NCBI RefSeq assembly: GCF_028656935.1
Contig: NZ_JAMDGZ010000021.1
Coordinates: 54,121-118,120 of the forward strand
DNA from: Pseudomonas rubra
Lineage (GTDB): Bacteria; Pseudomonadota; Gammaproteobacteria; Pseudomonadales; Pseudomonadaceae
DNA length: 64,000 nucleotides
Direction of reading: 5' to 3'
Position 1 is the stretch's first letter, and every line of letters starts with the position of its first letter. The notes beneath the pieces are model-generated. The model made no database searches and had not been told where the DNA came from. It was given only the letters and a program-made list of their open reading frames with translations. A program made the position numbers and the translations under genes. Positions 6,195 to 14,781 of the stretch are shown in pieces.

Positions 6195-8150
6195 ATGATG
6201 ATCGCAAGACTCTGCCTGGCCAGCATGCTGAGCCTGGGCCTCAACCTGGCCTGGGCCGAAGAGCCGGTGGCACTGGATGACAACGAAACCCCGCTGTATG
6301 AAGTGAACTTCGTCGACACCGAGCTCAGCGAATTTATCGACAGCGTCTCGCAGATCACCGGCACCACCTTCATCGTCGATCCACGGGTCCAGGGCAAGGT
6401 CACGGTGCGCACGGTCGACCGCCACGACAGCGAGGCGATCTACGACATCTTCCTGGCCCAGTTGCGCGCCCAGGGTTTTGCCGCCGTCGACCTGCCCAAC
6501 GGCAGCGTCAAGATCGTCCCCGACCAGGCTGCGCGTCTTGAGCCGGTGCCGGTGGAAAGCGCCGGCAAAGCGGCGCAAGGCAGCGACGGGGTGGCTACTC
6601 GCGTGTTCAATGTGCGCAACGCCGCCAGCGAGCAGTTACTGGGAATTCTCAAGCCGCTGATCGATCCCCGGGTCGGGGTCATCACCCCGTATCCTGCGGC
6701 CAACCTGTTGGTGATCACCGATTGGCGCAGCAACCTGGAACGCATCGACAGCCTGCTGCTGCAGCTCGACCAGGTCAGTGACGAGCCGATGCAGGTCATG
6801 CCCTTGCAGCATGCCAGCGCCAACGACACCAGCAAGTTGATCAACCAGTTGCTGGCCCGTGAGCAGGGCGCCGACAGCGCCCAGGTGGTGGCCGATCCGC
6901 GCAGCAATGCACTGCTGGTGCGCGGCAGCGCCGACAGCCGTGAGCGGGTGCGCGCTTTGTTAGCGCAGTTGGACCGCCCTGGCGAAAACCTGCGCAGCTC
7001 CAACACCCAGGTGATCTACCTGCGTCATGCCAACGCCAGTGAAGTGGTCAAGGTGCTGCGCAGCCTCAGCCAGGACACATTGCCAGCCGGCAGCGGCGAG
7101 GGCGGCAAGGACGACAAGGCGCCGGCGCCGGTGAGCAGTTCGGGCATTCGCCTGGAATACGAAGAAGGCACCAACGCGGTGGTCATGGTCGGCCCTGACA
7201 GCGAACTGGCGGCCTACCGCAACATCGTCGAGCAACTGGACGTGCGCCGTGCGCAGGTGGTGGTCGAGGCAATCATTGCCGAAGTCTCGGATTCGCGTGC
7301 CGAAGAGCTGGGTGTGCAGTGGCTGTTCGCCGATGAGAAGTTCGGTGCCGGCACGGTCAACTTCGGCAGCAGCGGCCCGAGCATCGCCGCCATTGCCGGG
7401 GCAGCAGCGGGCAAGGACAACGCCGCGCTGGCCAAGCTGCTGTCCGGCACCAACGGCCTGACCGCAGGTCTGGGCAACTTCGGCGGTGGCTTCAATTTCG
7501 CCGTGCTGGTCAACGCACTGAAAAGCAAAAGCGGTTTCAACCTGCTGTCGACGCCGACCCTGCTGACCCTGGACAACGCCGAGGCGTCGATCCTGGTCGG
7601 CCAGGAAGTTCCCTTCGTCACCGGCTCGGTAACCCAGGACAACACCAACCCCTACCAGACCATCGAGCGTAAGGAAGTCGGGGTCAAGCTGCGCATCAAG
7701 CCGCAGATCAATATTGATAACACCGTACGCCTGGATATTGTTCAGGAGGTCTCCTCGATTGCCGACAACGCTTCGGCCAGCGACGTGATCACCAACAAGC
7801 GCGAGATCAAGACCAAGGTCATGGTCGAAGACAACGGCCTGGTGATCCTCGGTGGCCTGATCAGCGACGAGGTCACCTCAAGCAAACAGAAGGTGCCGCT
7901 GCTCGGTGATATTCCTTGGCTGGGGCGGCTGTTCAGTTCCTCCGGTCAGCAGGGCGTGAAGCAGAACCTGATGGTGTTCATACGCCCGCGCATTCTGCGT
8001 GATGGCCAGGCCCTGGCCAGCTTGAGTGCCGAGAAGTACCGCAACCTGCAGCAGGATACCGCGCTGAAACTGCCGGCCATCAGCGACGACGGCAAGCTGT
8101 TGCAGGCCTTTCCGGCCAGCCGCTTGCGCCTGGACGAGGGCGTCTGGTGA
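6195..8150 (+). CDS. gspD: Type II secretion outer-membrane secretin GspD (XcpQ)
   Basis: GspD forms the outer-membrane channel. The 651-residue protein has a Sec signal peptide ending AWA before EEPVALDD. N0 and N1 domains follow (YEVNFVDTELSEFIDSV, GTTFIVDPRVQGKVTV), then further N domains with VMPLQHASAND and TQVIYLRHANASEVV, and the secretin domain with LGVQWLF, LLSTPTLLTLDN, LVGQEVPFVTGS, VGVKLRIKPQI and the closing LVILGGLISDE and PLLGDIPWLGRLFS. The C-terminus is short, with no obvious pilotin-binding S domain, and no pilotin gene is nearby. Two consecutive ATGs lie at 6195 and 6198, just after the gspC stop; I use the first. Confidence 0.96.
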   Translation: MMIARLCLASMLSLGLNLAWAEEPVALDDNETPLYEVNFVDTELSEFIDSVSQITGTTFIVDPRVQGKVTVRTVDRHDSEAIYDIFLAQLRAQGFAAVDLPNGSVKIVPDQAARLEPVPVESAGKAAQGSDGVATRVFNVRNAASEQLLGILKPLIDPRVGVITPYPAANLLVITDWRSNLERIDSLLLQLDQVSDEPMQVMPLQHASANDTSKLINQLLAREQGADSAQVVADPRSNALLVRGSADSRERVRALLAQLDRPGENLRSSNTQVIYLRHANASEVVKVLRSLSQDTLPAGSGEGGKDDKAPAPVSSSGIRLEYEEGTNAVVMVGPDSELAAYRNIVEQLDVRRAQVVVEAIIAEVSDSRAEELGVQWLFADEKFGAGTVNFGSSGPSIAAIAGAAAGKDNAALAKLLSGTNGLTAGLGNFGGGFNFAVLVNALKSKSGFNLLSTPTLLTLDNAEASILVGQEVPFVTGSVTQDNTNPYQTIERKEVGVKLRIKPQINIDNTVRLDIVQEVSSIADNASASDVITNKREIKTKVMVEDNGLVILGGLISDEVTSSKQKVPLLGDIPWLGRLFSSSGQQGVKQNLMVFIRPRILRDGQALASLSAEKYRNLQQDTALKLPAISDDGKLLQAFPASRLRLDEGVW

Positions 8151-9604
8151 TGCAGTTGCTGCCCTACCGCCTGGCGCGCCAGGCCGGCCTTGCCGTGGCC
8201 CCCGGGGCCAGCGGCTGGAGCCTGTGGCTGTGCGCGGATGCCGACAGCGACCAGTTGCAGGAACTGTTGCGGGTGCAAGGCCAGCCGGATGAGGTCTGCC
8301 ACCTGGACCGCGCCAGTTTCGACAGCCAGTTGGGCCAGCTTTACCAGGCCGGCGAAGGGGCAACGGCAGCGTTGATCGAAGGCATTGGCGAGCAGGTCGA
8401 CCTCGACGGCCTGATGAGCGAGATGCCGCGTATCGAAGACCTGCTGGAGAGCGACGACGAAGCCCCGGTGATCCGCCTGATCAACGGCCTGTTCGCCCAG
8501 GCGCTGCGTCTGCAGGCTTCGGACATTCATATCGAGACCTTCGAGCAGAGCCTGGTGGTGCGTCTGCGCGTCGATGGCCATCTGCGCGAAGTGCTGCGTC
8601 CGCCCCGGGCGTTGTCGGCGATGCTGGTGTCGCGGATCAAGGTCATGGCCCGGCTGGATATTGCCGAGAAGCGCCAGCCCCAGGATGGCCGTATCACCCT
8701 GCGCTCGGCCGGGCGCGAAGTGGACGTGCGGGTCTCGACCCTGCCAGGTATTCACGGCGAGCGGGTGGTGATGCGCGTGCTCGACAAGCAGGCGAGCCTG
8801 CTGGCGCTGGCCAACCTGGGCATGCCGGCGGCGGTGGAGCAGGGCCTGCGCGCGTGCCTGGCGCGGCCTAACGGGATTGTCCTGAGCACCGGGCCGACCG
8901 GTTCGGGCAAGACCACCACCCTGTACGCCAGCCTCAACAGCCTCAATGACGGTAGCCGCAATATCCTGACCGTGGAAGACCCGGTCGAGTACGCCATTGC
9001 CGGCATCGGCCAGACCGCAATCAATCCGCGCGCCGGGCTGACGTTCGCCACCGGCCTGCGGGCGATCCTGCGCCAGGACCCGGACGTGATCATGCTCGGC
9101 GAGATCCGTGACCGCGAGACCGCGCAGATCGCCGTGCAGGCCAGCCTTACCGGTCACCTGGTGCTGTCGACCCTGCACACCAACAGCGCCGTGGGCGCGG
9201 TGACGCGCTTGCGCGACATGGGTATCGAACCTTTTCTTATCGCCTCGTGCCTGCGCGGTGTGATGGCCCAGCGCCTGGTACGGCGCCTGTGCAGCTGTGC
9301 CAGGCCACAACCGTTGCAAGCCGCCGAGCGTCAGCTGTGGCCTGAACTGGCTGGCCTGAGCCAGAGCTTTCATGCGGTCGGTTGCGAACAGTGCCAAGGC
9401 ACGGGCTATCGCGGCCGGCTCGGCCTTTACGAGTTCATCGAACTGGACGCCGGGTTGATCGGCCTGCTCTACGACGGCGCCAGTGAGGTGGCGATGCAGG
9501 AACACTTGAATGGGCGTCGGCAAAGCCTCGCCGGCATGGCCAGCGAGTGCCTGCGCCAGGGGCAGACCAGCCTTGCCGAAGTGCTGCGCGCGGTGCAGGG
9601 CTAA
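8150..9604 (+). CDS. gspE: Type II secretion ATPase GspE (XcpR)
   Basis: GspE is the cytoplasmic hexameric ATPase that drives pseudopilus assembly. From ATG 8150 the product is 484 residues; GTG 8147 would add one residue and gives the same overlap with the gspD stop. Walker A is GPTGSGKTT (about 248-256) and the Asp box is LTVEDPVEY. Walker B is VIMLGEIRDRETA and the His box is HLVLSTLHTNSA. Paired cysteines (C-S-C and C-E-Q-C) form the zinc-binding C-terminal module before GYRGRLGLYE. The LDGL segment near residue 85 belongs to the N-terminal domain that contacts GspL. Length and motif order are normal for the family. Confidence 0.97.
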   Translation: MQLLPYRLARQAGLAVAPGASGWSLWLCADADSDQLQELLRVQGQPDEVCHLDRASFDSQLGQLYQAGEGATAALIEGIGEQVDLDGLMSEMPRIEDLLESDDEAPVIRLINGLFAQALRLQASDIHIETFEQSLVVRLRVDGHLREVLRPPRALSAMLVSRIKVMARLDIAEKRQPQDGRITLRSAGREVDVRVSTLPGIHGERVVMRVLDKQASLLALANLGMPAAVEQGLRACLARPNGIVLSTGPTGSGKTTTLYASLNSLNDGSRNILTVEDPVEYAIAGIGQTAINPRAGLTFATGLRAILRQDPDVIMLGEIRDRETAQIAVQASLTGHLVLSTLHTNSAVGAVTRLRDMGIEPFLIASCLRGVMAQRLVRRLCSCARPQPLQAAERQLWPELAGLSQSFHAVGCEQCQGTGYRGRLGLYEFIELDAGLIGLLYDGASEVAMQEHLNGRRQSLAGMASECLRQGQTSLAEVLRAVQG

Positions 9605-9607
9605 GCC

Positions 9608-10810
9608 ATGCCGACCTTTCGTTACCAGGCCGTGGACCTCGGTGGGCGCACGCGCAAGGCCAGTATCCAGGCCGACAGCGAGCGCCATGCGCGGCAGTTG
9701 CTGCGCGAGCAGGGATTGTTCGCTCGCCAGTTGCAGCGCCACGAGGCTGGCAATGCGCAGCCGCGACGCCAGAGGGTCAGCCGCGCCCAGTTGTGCGAAC
9801 TGACCCGGCAACTGGCAACCCTGACCGGTGCCGGCATCCCCCTGGTGGATGCCTTGGCGACCCTCGAGCGGCAGTTGGTGGAGCCGGCCTTGCGCAACCT
9901 GCTGGTGGCCGTGCGTGGATCCCTCGCCGAAGGCCTGAGCCTGGCCCGCAGTCTTGCGCGCCAGGGTGGCCTGTTTTCCGGCTTGTATTGCGCGCTGGTC
10001 GAGGCCGGCGAGCGCTCCGGGCGCCTGGCCCAGGTGCTGGAGCGCCTGGCCGAGCACCTGGAACAGGTCCAGCGCCAGCAGCACAAGGCTCGTACGGCCC
10101 TGATCTACCCCTGTGTACTGATGGGCGTGTCGCTGGCGGTGGTGGTCGGCCTGATGACGTTCGTGGTGCCCAAACTCACCGAGCAGTTTGCTCACTCCGG
10201 GCAGAGCCTGCCGTGGATCACCTCGCTGCTGATCGGCATCAGCGACCTGCTGGTGTTGGTCGGCCCCTGGCTGTTGTTTTTTTTGGGAGGGGCATCGGTG
10301 CTCGGTGCCTGGCTGTTGCGCCGCCCGCACTGGCGCTTGCGCCGCGATGATCTGCTGCTGCGCCTGCCCCGGGTTGGCGCGCTGCTGGCGGTGCTGGAGA
10401 GCGCACGCTTGTCGCGCAGCCTGGCGATTCTGGCCGGCAGCGGCGTGCCATTGCTCGAAGCCCTGCAAGTGGCCACGGCCACGGTCAACAACCGGCGTAT
10501 CCACCTGGCCCTGCAACGGGTTGGCAGCGAGGTGCAAGGCGGCGTCAGCCTGCACCGGGCACTGGATGCCAGCGGTCATTTTTCGCCGTTGCTGCTGAAC
10601 ATGGTCGCCAGCGGCGAGGCCAGCGGCACTTTGCCGGACATGCTCGAACGGGTCGCCGACAACCAGGAGCGTGGCTTCGCCCGCCAGGTCGATAGCTCCA
10701 TGGCGCTGTTCGAGCCGCTGATGATCCTGGTGATGGGCGCGGTGGTGCTGTTCATCGTCCTCGCCGTGCTGTTGCCGATCATGCAGCTCAACCAGGGACT
10801 GACACTTTGA
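9608..10810 (+). CDS. gspF: Type II secretion inner-membrane platform protein GspF (XcpS)
   Basis: GspF is the polytopic platform protein around which the ATPase and pseudopilus assemble. The 400-residue protein has two repeated T2SSF domains, each with a G-E-x-S-G signature (LVEAGERSGRL and MVASGEASGTL), and three membrane segments (about 170-190, 220-240 and 370-392). The N-terminal segment MPTFRYQAVDLGGRTRKASI is the usual start of this family. It follows gspE after three bases and its end overlaps the region that carries the gspG ribosome-binding site. Nothing is unusual in length or motif content. Confidence 0.95.
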   Translation: MPTFRYQAVDLGGRTRKASIQADSERHARQLLREQGLFARQLQRHEAGNAQPRRQRVSRAQLCELTRQLATLTGAGIPLVDALATLERQLVEPALRNLLVAVRGSLAEGLSLARSLARQGGLFSGLYCALVEAGERSGRLAQVLERLAEHLEQVQRQQHKARTALIYPCVLMGVSLAVVVGLMTFVVPKLTEQFAHSGQSLPWITSLLIGISDLLVLVGPWLLFFLGGASVLGAWLLRRPHWRLRRDDLLLRLPRVGALLAVLESARLSRSLAILAGSGVPLLEALQVATATVNNRRIHLALQRVGSEVQGGVSLHRALDASGHFSPLLLNMVASGEASGTLPDMLERVADNQERGFARQVDSSMALFEPLMILVMGAVVLFIVLAVLLPIMQLNQGLTL

Positions 10811-10824
10811 AAAGGAGCAAGACC

Positions 10825-11259
10825 ATGCACAGCCCACGTGCGCGTCAGCGCGGCTTTACCCTGATGGAAATCATGGTGGTGATCTTCATCATCGGCCTGT
10901 TGATCGCCGTGGTCGCGCCCAGCGTGCTTGGCAGCCAGGACAAGGCCATGAAACAGAAGGTCATGGCCGACCTGTCGACCCTGGAGCAGGCGCTGGACAT
11001 GTACCGCCTCGACAACCTGCGCTTTCCGTCCGCCGAGCAGGGGCTGTCGGCGCTGGTCAGCAAGCCTTCGCTCGAACCGCTGCCACGGGCCTGGCGCGCC
11101 GATGGCTACATTCGTCGCCTGCCGCAGGACCCATGGGGCACGCCGTATCAGTACCGGGCGCCAGGCCAGCACGGGCGCATCGATATCTATTCGCTGGGCG
11201 CCGACGGCGTCGAGGGTGGCGAAGGTATCGAGGCCGACCTGGGTAACTGGGAACTCTAG
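10825..11259 (+). CDS. gspG: Type II secretion major pseudopilin GspG (XcpT)
   Basis: GspG is the main subunit of the pseudopilus. I start at ATG 10825 because AAAGGAG ends eight bases upstream; a TTG at 10807 would place that site inside the gene. The 144-residue product begins with a short basic leader, then R-G-F-T-L-M-E, the prepilin peptidase site with Glu at +5, and a hydrophobic helix. The C-terminal half has FPSAEQGLSALV, RRLPQDPWGTPYQY and the calcium-site region SLGADGVEGGEG, all typical of GspG. The prepilin peptidase is not encoded in this window. Confidence 0.96.
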   Translation: MHSPRARQRGFTLMEIMVVIFIIGLLIAVVAPSVLGSQDKAMKQKVMADLSTLEQALDMYRLDNLRFPSAEQGLSALVSKPSLEPLPRAWRADGYIRRLPQDPWGTPYQYRAPGQHGRIDIYSLGADGVEGGEGIEADLGNWEL

Positions 11260-11261
11260 GC

Positions 11262-11696
11262 ATGCGCGGTGAGCGTGGTTTTACCTTGTTGGAAATGCTG
11301 GTGGTGCTGCTGATCGCCGGGCTCATGAGTGCCTTGAGCATTGCCTGGCTCGACACTGGCAAGGCGCCGCTGCAGCAGGCCCTTGAGCGCCTGGCCAGTG
11401 CCAGCCGGCAGCAGGCTGAACTGGCGCGGCATGGCGGCGAGATTCGCGGCCTGCGCTGGAGTGGCAACCGGCCCGAGTTTGTCCGTTGGGTCAATGCCCG
11501 CTGGCAGGCAGAAAAGGTCGCGCTGGGGGACTGGCCGCAGGCGTTGCAGGTGGACTGGGCCAACAGCCAGGAACCACGCTGGGTGTTTACTCCCTCGGGC
11601 GTTGAGCGCAGCGCCGTGTTGAACTGGCACTGGCCAGATGGCAGCGAGCGTTGGCAGTGGAGCAGCGATGGTCAACTGCGCAGGTCGCCCTTGTGA
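11262..11696 (+). CDS. gspH: Type II secretion minor pseudopilin GspH (XcpU)
   Basis: GspH is a minor pseudopilin linking the tip complex to the GspG shaft. The 144-residue protein begins MRGERGFTLLEMLVVLLIAG: basic leader, cleavage site G-F, Glu at +5 and the N-terminal helix. The rest is a variable beta-rich domain with little recognisable sequence (GLRWSGNRPEFVRW, WVFTPSGVERSAVL). The identification rests on the pseudopilin start, the size and the position between gspG and gspI. The stop overlaps the gspI start. Confidence 0.88.
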   Translation: MRGERGFTLLEMLVVLLIAGLMSALSIAWLDTGKAPLQQALERLASASRQQAELARHGGEIRGLRWSGNRPEFVRWVNARWQAEKVALGDWPQALQVDWANSQEPRWVFTPSGVERSAVLNWHWPDGSERWQWSSDGQLRRSPL

Positions 11697-12061
11697 AAGC
11701 GGGCCAGCGGGGCTTTACCCTGCTCGAAGTGACCGTGGCCCTGGGGATCGCCGCCGCCCTGGCGATCATGACCAGCCAGGTGCTGCGCCAACGCCTGGCC
11801 GTACAGCAGAGCGTGCAGCAGCATCGCCTCGGGGTGTTCTGTGCCCGCGAGCTGCAAGCGCGTTTCACCGTGGAGCGGTACTGGCCGATGCAGAGCTCCA
11901 GCACCGGGCAACTGCAGCAGGGCGACGGCCAATGTCATTGGCAATTGCAACTGGCTTCGACCGGGGTGCGAAATCTGCGTCGAGGGGAGTTGCGCCTGTT
12001 CGGCGACCGTGACGGACGTGACCCGCTCGGCCAGTACCGAATCTTTCTGGTGCGGCCATGA
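11693..12061 (+). CDS. gspI: Type II secretion minor pseudopilin GspI (XcpV)
   Basis: GspI starts the tip complex with GspJ and GspK. I choose GTG 11693, whose GTGA overlaps the gspH stop. The product then begins MKAGQRGFTLLEVTVALGIA, with a seven-residue leader before the G-F cleavage site and Glu at +5. An in-frame ATG at 11651 lies inside gspH and would give an over-long leader. The 122-residue mature-like body with QLQLASTGVRNLRRGEL and PLGQYRIFLVRP suits GspI. The last bases overlap the gspJ start. Confidence 0.9.
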   Translation: MKAGQRGFTLLEVTVALGIAAALAIMTSQVLRQRLAVQQSVQQHRLGVFCARELQARFTVERYWPMQSSSTGQLQQGDGQCHWQLQLASTGVRNLRRGELRLFGDRDGRDPLGQYRIFLVRP

Positions 12062-12645
12062 AGCGCCGTCAGCGGGGCCTGACCCTGCTCGAACTGCTGG
12101 TCGCCCTGGCCCTGACCGCCGTACTGGGGATCTTGCTGGCGGCGCTGGTCAATGCCTGGGTTGGGGTCAGGGAGCGGCTGGAGCAACCTGCCCAGGCCTC
12201 GCCGGTGCTGAACTTCTGCCTGGCCCTGGAGCGACGTTTCGACGTCACGGTGCTGCGTCAGCTCTACGAGCAGCGCCTGCCACTGGCAATCAACTGGCTG
12301 GACTGGCAACCCGCCGCCTTGCAATTGCAATGGGTGGCCCGCAGTGCCTGGCCGCAAGCCGAAGGCGGTTCGCGTCTGCAGCGCCAACGCCTGAGTTACG
12401 ACGCGCGTGGGCAACGGCTGCTGCTGGAAACCTCCGCCGACCTGTATGCGGTGGGTAAACCGCAGTGGCGTGAACGCGATCAACTCGATCAGGTCACGGC
12501 GCCGAGCTTCGCGTTCTTTCAATCGGGCCGTTGGCTGGCCTTTCCTTCTACCGAGCGCTCCGCCCCGGATCGCGGCGTGCGGCTTGAGTTCAAGCGTGAT
12601 GGAGCACCTTATGTCTGTACCTTCGCCCTGCCGGAGGCACCTTGA
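12058..12645 (+). CDS. gspJ: Type II secretion minor pseudopilin GspJ (XcpW)
   Basis: GspJ is the third tip pseudopilin. The 195-residue product starts MKRRQRGLTLLELLVALALT, a basic leader followed by G-L-T-L-L-E. Residue +1 is Leu, not the usual Phe, which prepilin peptidases tolerate. The globular domain has RRFDVTVLRQLYE and LQRQRLSYDARGQRL, in line with GspJ. The ATG overlaps the gspI stop and the TGA overlaps the start of gspL. The assignment uses the pseudopilin leader plus gene order. Confidence 0.9.
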   Translation: MKRRQRGLTLLELLVALALTAVLGILLAALVNAWVGVRERLEQPAQASPVLNFCLALERRFDVTVLRQLYEQRLPLAINWLDWQPAALQLQWVARSAWPQAEGGSRLQRQRLSYDARGQRLLLETSADLYAVGKPQWRERDQLDQVTAPSFAFFQSGRWLAFPSTERSAPDRGVRLEFKRDGAPYVCTFALPEAP

Positions 12646-13748
12646 TGAAATGGCTTGAGCGCTGGCAATCACCCAGGCCGAGCACATGGCTTTTGCTGCG
12701 CCCTGGCCCTGAACCGTCGCGCTGGAACTGGCTACTGGAGGGCGGTCAGGTGCGTGAGGAGGGTGAGGGGCCGCCGCCCTGTCGCGCAGGCATGCGCGTG
12801 GCACTGATTCTGCCGGGGCAGCAGTGCAGTCACTGTCAATTACCGGCGCCACCAGGCTTGAAACGTGAAGAGTGGCCATTGTTGCTCGAAGAGCGTTTGC
12901 TGCAGCCGGCCGAGTCCATCCGCTGCGGTTGTGTGTCACGCCAAGGTACGCAACTGGAACTGGTCAGCGTTGATCGGGCGCTGCTGGAACAGTGGTTGGC
13001 ACAATGCGCGGATTGGGGGCTGAATGTGGAGCGCTGCTGGGCCGAGTTTCAGTTGTTGCCCGAGACCCCGGCGGGCACTGCGCTGTGCTGGCAGCGCAGT
13101 ACCGAGCTGTTGCTGTGCAAGGGTGCGACCGCGCAAGCACGTCAGCACTGGCTGGCCTGGCCAACCGCGCTGGGGGCGAACCTGCCGGCACCCTGGCCAA
13201 GCCTGCAATGCCAAGCGTTCGAGGGCAACTGGCCGCCGCGCTTGGCCGTACTGGAGCGTCTGCCCAGCCTGTTCGAGTTGCGTGCACCGCGCCGCTTGCA
13301 GCTGTCCATCGCCCGCGGCCATTGGCGACTGCTTGCCGCGTGCATGGTGCTGGGCATGCTCTGCAGTGGACTGTGGCTGACCCAGCAATGGCGCCAGAAT
13401 GCACTGTACAAGGCGCAGGTGGTGGCGGTAACGGGCCCGGTCGATTCGCCGCGACAGGCAGCCCAGGCCCTCAAGCGCTTGCGCCAGGCGCAAGATAGCC
13501 AGCGCTTGCACCTGCGTCAGATAGCACAGGTGCAACTGGCACTGGAGCAGTGGCTGCAATCGCGCCCAGCCTGGCATCTGGTCGCCAGTGGTTTTGACGG
13601 GCAACGCTTGCGCATGCGTTTGCACGGCGATCAGCCGCCAGACATCGATACCTGGCAGAGCATTGCCGGCCAGCTCGACCTCAAGGTCGAAGCCACTGCC
13701 GTTGCCCGCGAACTGCAACTGGTCTTCGACCTGGGAGCGGCCTCATGA
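12645..13748 (+). CDS. gspL: Type II secretion inner-membrane protein GspL (XcpY)
   Basis: GspL recruits the GspE ATPase to the inner membrane. GGAGG at 12633-12637 sits seven bases before ATG 12645, so I prefer that to the in-frame TTG at 12642; the product is 367 residues. It has a large N-terminal cytoplasmic domain of actin-like fold with weak sequence conservation, one membrane helix near residues 224-244 (LLAACMVLGMLCSGLWLTQ) and a periplasmic part with a coiled-coil-like stretch and a ferredoxin-like end. The sequence is divergent, so the call leans on topology, size and position between gspJ and gspM. Confidence 0.85.
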   Translation: MKWLERWQSPRPSTWLLLRPGPEPSRWNWLLEGGQVREEGEGPPPCRAGMRVALILPGQQCSHCQLPAPPGLKREEWPLLLEERLLQPAESIRCGCVSRQGTQLELVSVDRALLEQWLAQCADWGLNVERCWAEFQLLPETPAGTALCWQRSTELLLCKGATAQARQHWLAWPTALGANLPAPWPSLQCQAFEGNWPPRLAVLERLPSLFELRAPRRLQLSIARGHWRLLAACMVLGMLCSGLWLTQQWRQNALYKAQVVAVTGPVDSPRQAAQALKRLRQAQDSQRLHLRQIAQVQLALEQWLQSRPAWHLVASGFDGQRLRMRLHGDQPPDIDTWQSIAGQLDLKVEATAVARELQLVFDLGAAS

Positions 13749-14131
13749 GGGAGTGGGCGCAGCGCCGTTGGCTGATGCCGGCGGCTTGGGCAATGATCGC
13801 AGGCTTGCTGCTGATGCTGGTGTTTCGCGAAGGTTCGGCACGCTGGCAGGACGCGCAGCAATGGCAGGCCCTGGCCCGCTCTGCAGTAGGCTTGCAGGCT
13901 GAGGCCGGGCTCGGCGTCGAGCGCCTGCAGCAGTCGGCGCAGGCGGGTAGCGTTGTGCTGAGCGAGGTGCTACCGCAAGCTGGCAGTTGGCAGATAAAGG
14001 GCCGTGCCGCGGATGAGCAGGCGCTGCAGAACTGGGTGCTGGTCTTGCAGGGCGAAGGCGCGCAGCCGCTGAGCTGGGCCCTTGAACACACTGAGTCGGG
14101 CATGGACTTCCAACTGGTGCTGCAACGATGA
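13745..14131 (+). CDS. gspM: Type II secretion inner-membrane protein GspM (XcpZ)
   Basis: GspM pairs with GspL in the inner-membrane platform. This short, 128-residue protein has an N-terminal membrane helix (about residues 9-27, WLMPAAWAMIAGLLLMLVF) and a periplasmic ferredoxin-like domain ending in LSWALEHTESGMDFQLVLQR. It overlaps the end of gspL and the start of gspN (ATGA at both joints). GspM is poorly conserved between species, so the assignment depends mainly on gene order and topology. Confidence 0.85.
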   Translation: MREWAQRRWLMPAAWAMIAGLLLMLVFREGSARWQDAQQWQALARSAVGLQAEAGLGVERLQQSAQAGSVVLSEVLPQAGSWQIKGRAADEQALQNWVLVLQGEGAQPLSWALEHTESGMDFQLVLQR

Positions 14132-14775
14132 GGCGCGCGGCCTGGGTTGCCCTGGTGTTCTCACTGACCTTGCTGGTCGAACTGCCGGCCAGCTGGTTAC
14201 TCAAACCGGTGGCCGCCCAGGGCGTTTCCGGTAGCCTGTGGCAAGGCCAGGCGCAACGTATCGGGCAGGTGGGACCGGTCGCCTGGCACTGGCAACCCTG
14301 GCGTTTGCAGGCACGGCTGAACATTGGCTTTCAAGGTCAGGATTGGCAGGTCAGGCTGGCCGGCTGGCCATGGGACTGGCAAGCGCGTGTCGAGCCTTTG
14401 GGCGTAATCGCCACAGAGCCTTCAAACTACCGGTTGAGCGGGGCGTGGAGGGGGCGGGTTGATGTTCAAGGTAGCGGTGGCCGATGCCGGGTGGGCGAGG
14501 GGGCGATTGGTGCGGCCGAGCTGATCCTGGTGTCACCCTGGTCGCTGTCGTTGGGCGCCAGCCAAGTGCGCATCGATTGCTCGACTGGGCTGCACTTGTT
14601 GGCGCAATTGCAACTTCAGGGCCAGCATCAGTTCAGTCTGGATGCCGACCTGATGCAAAGACGCGGGCGTTTGCAGGGAGTTGTAGAGCCCGGTGCGACC
14701 TTGGCGCCGCTGCTGCAAAGTGGCCAATGGCTCAAACCCGATCAATCTGGGTTGAGCCGCACGCTGAAGTGGTGA
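14128..14775 (+). CDS. gspN: Type II secretion protein GspN
   Basis: GspN occurs in a subset of type II systems and is not always essential. The 215-residue product has one N-terminal membrane segment (WVALVFSLTLLVELPASWLL) and a periplasmic region with GVSGSLWQGQAQRI and ARLNIGFQGQDW, motifs I associate with the GspN family. It is the last gene of the gspC-N operon and converges with an L,D-transpeptidase gene after six bases. No terminator hairpin is visible in that gap, so read-through into the opposite strand is likely. Confidence 0.85.
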   Translation: MRRAAWVALVFSLTLLVELPASWLLKPVAAQGVSGSLWQGQAQRIGQVGPVAWHWQPWRLQARLNIGFQGQDWQVRLAGWPWDWQARVEPLGVIATEPSNYRLSGAWRGRVDVQGSGGRCRVGEGAIGAAELILVSPWSLSLGASQVRIDCSTGLHLLAQLQLQGQHQFSLDADLMQRRGRLQGVVEPGATLAPLLQSGQWLKPDQSGLSRTLKW

Positions 14776-14781
14776 GTGGCC

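Noticed and set aside
7946..10837. 963-residue open frame on the minus strand across gspD-F
   Set aside because: It is antisense to three certain genes, is rich in His, Gln and Arg, and has no recognisable motif. High G+C makes such shadow frames.
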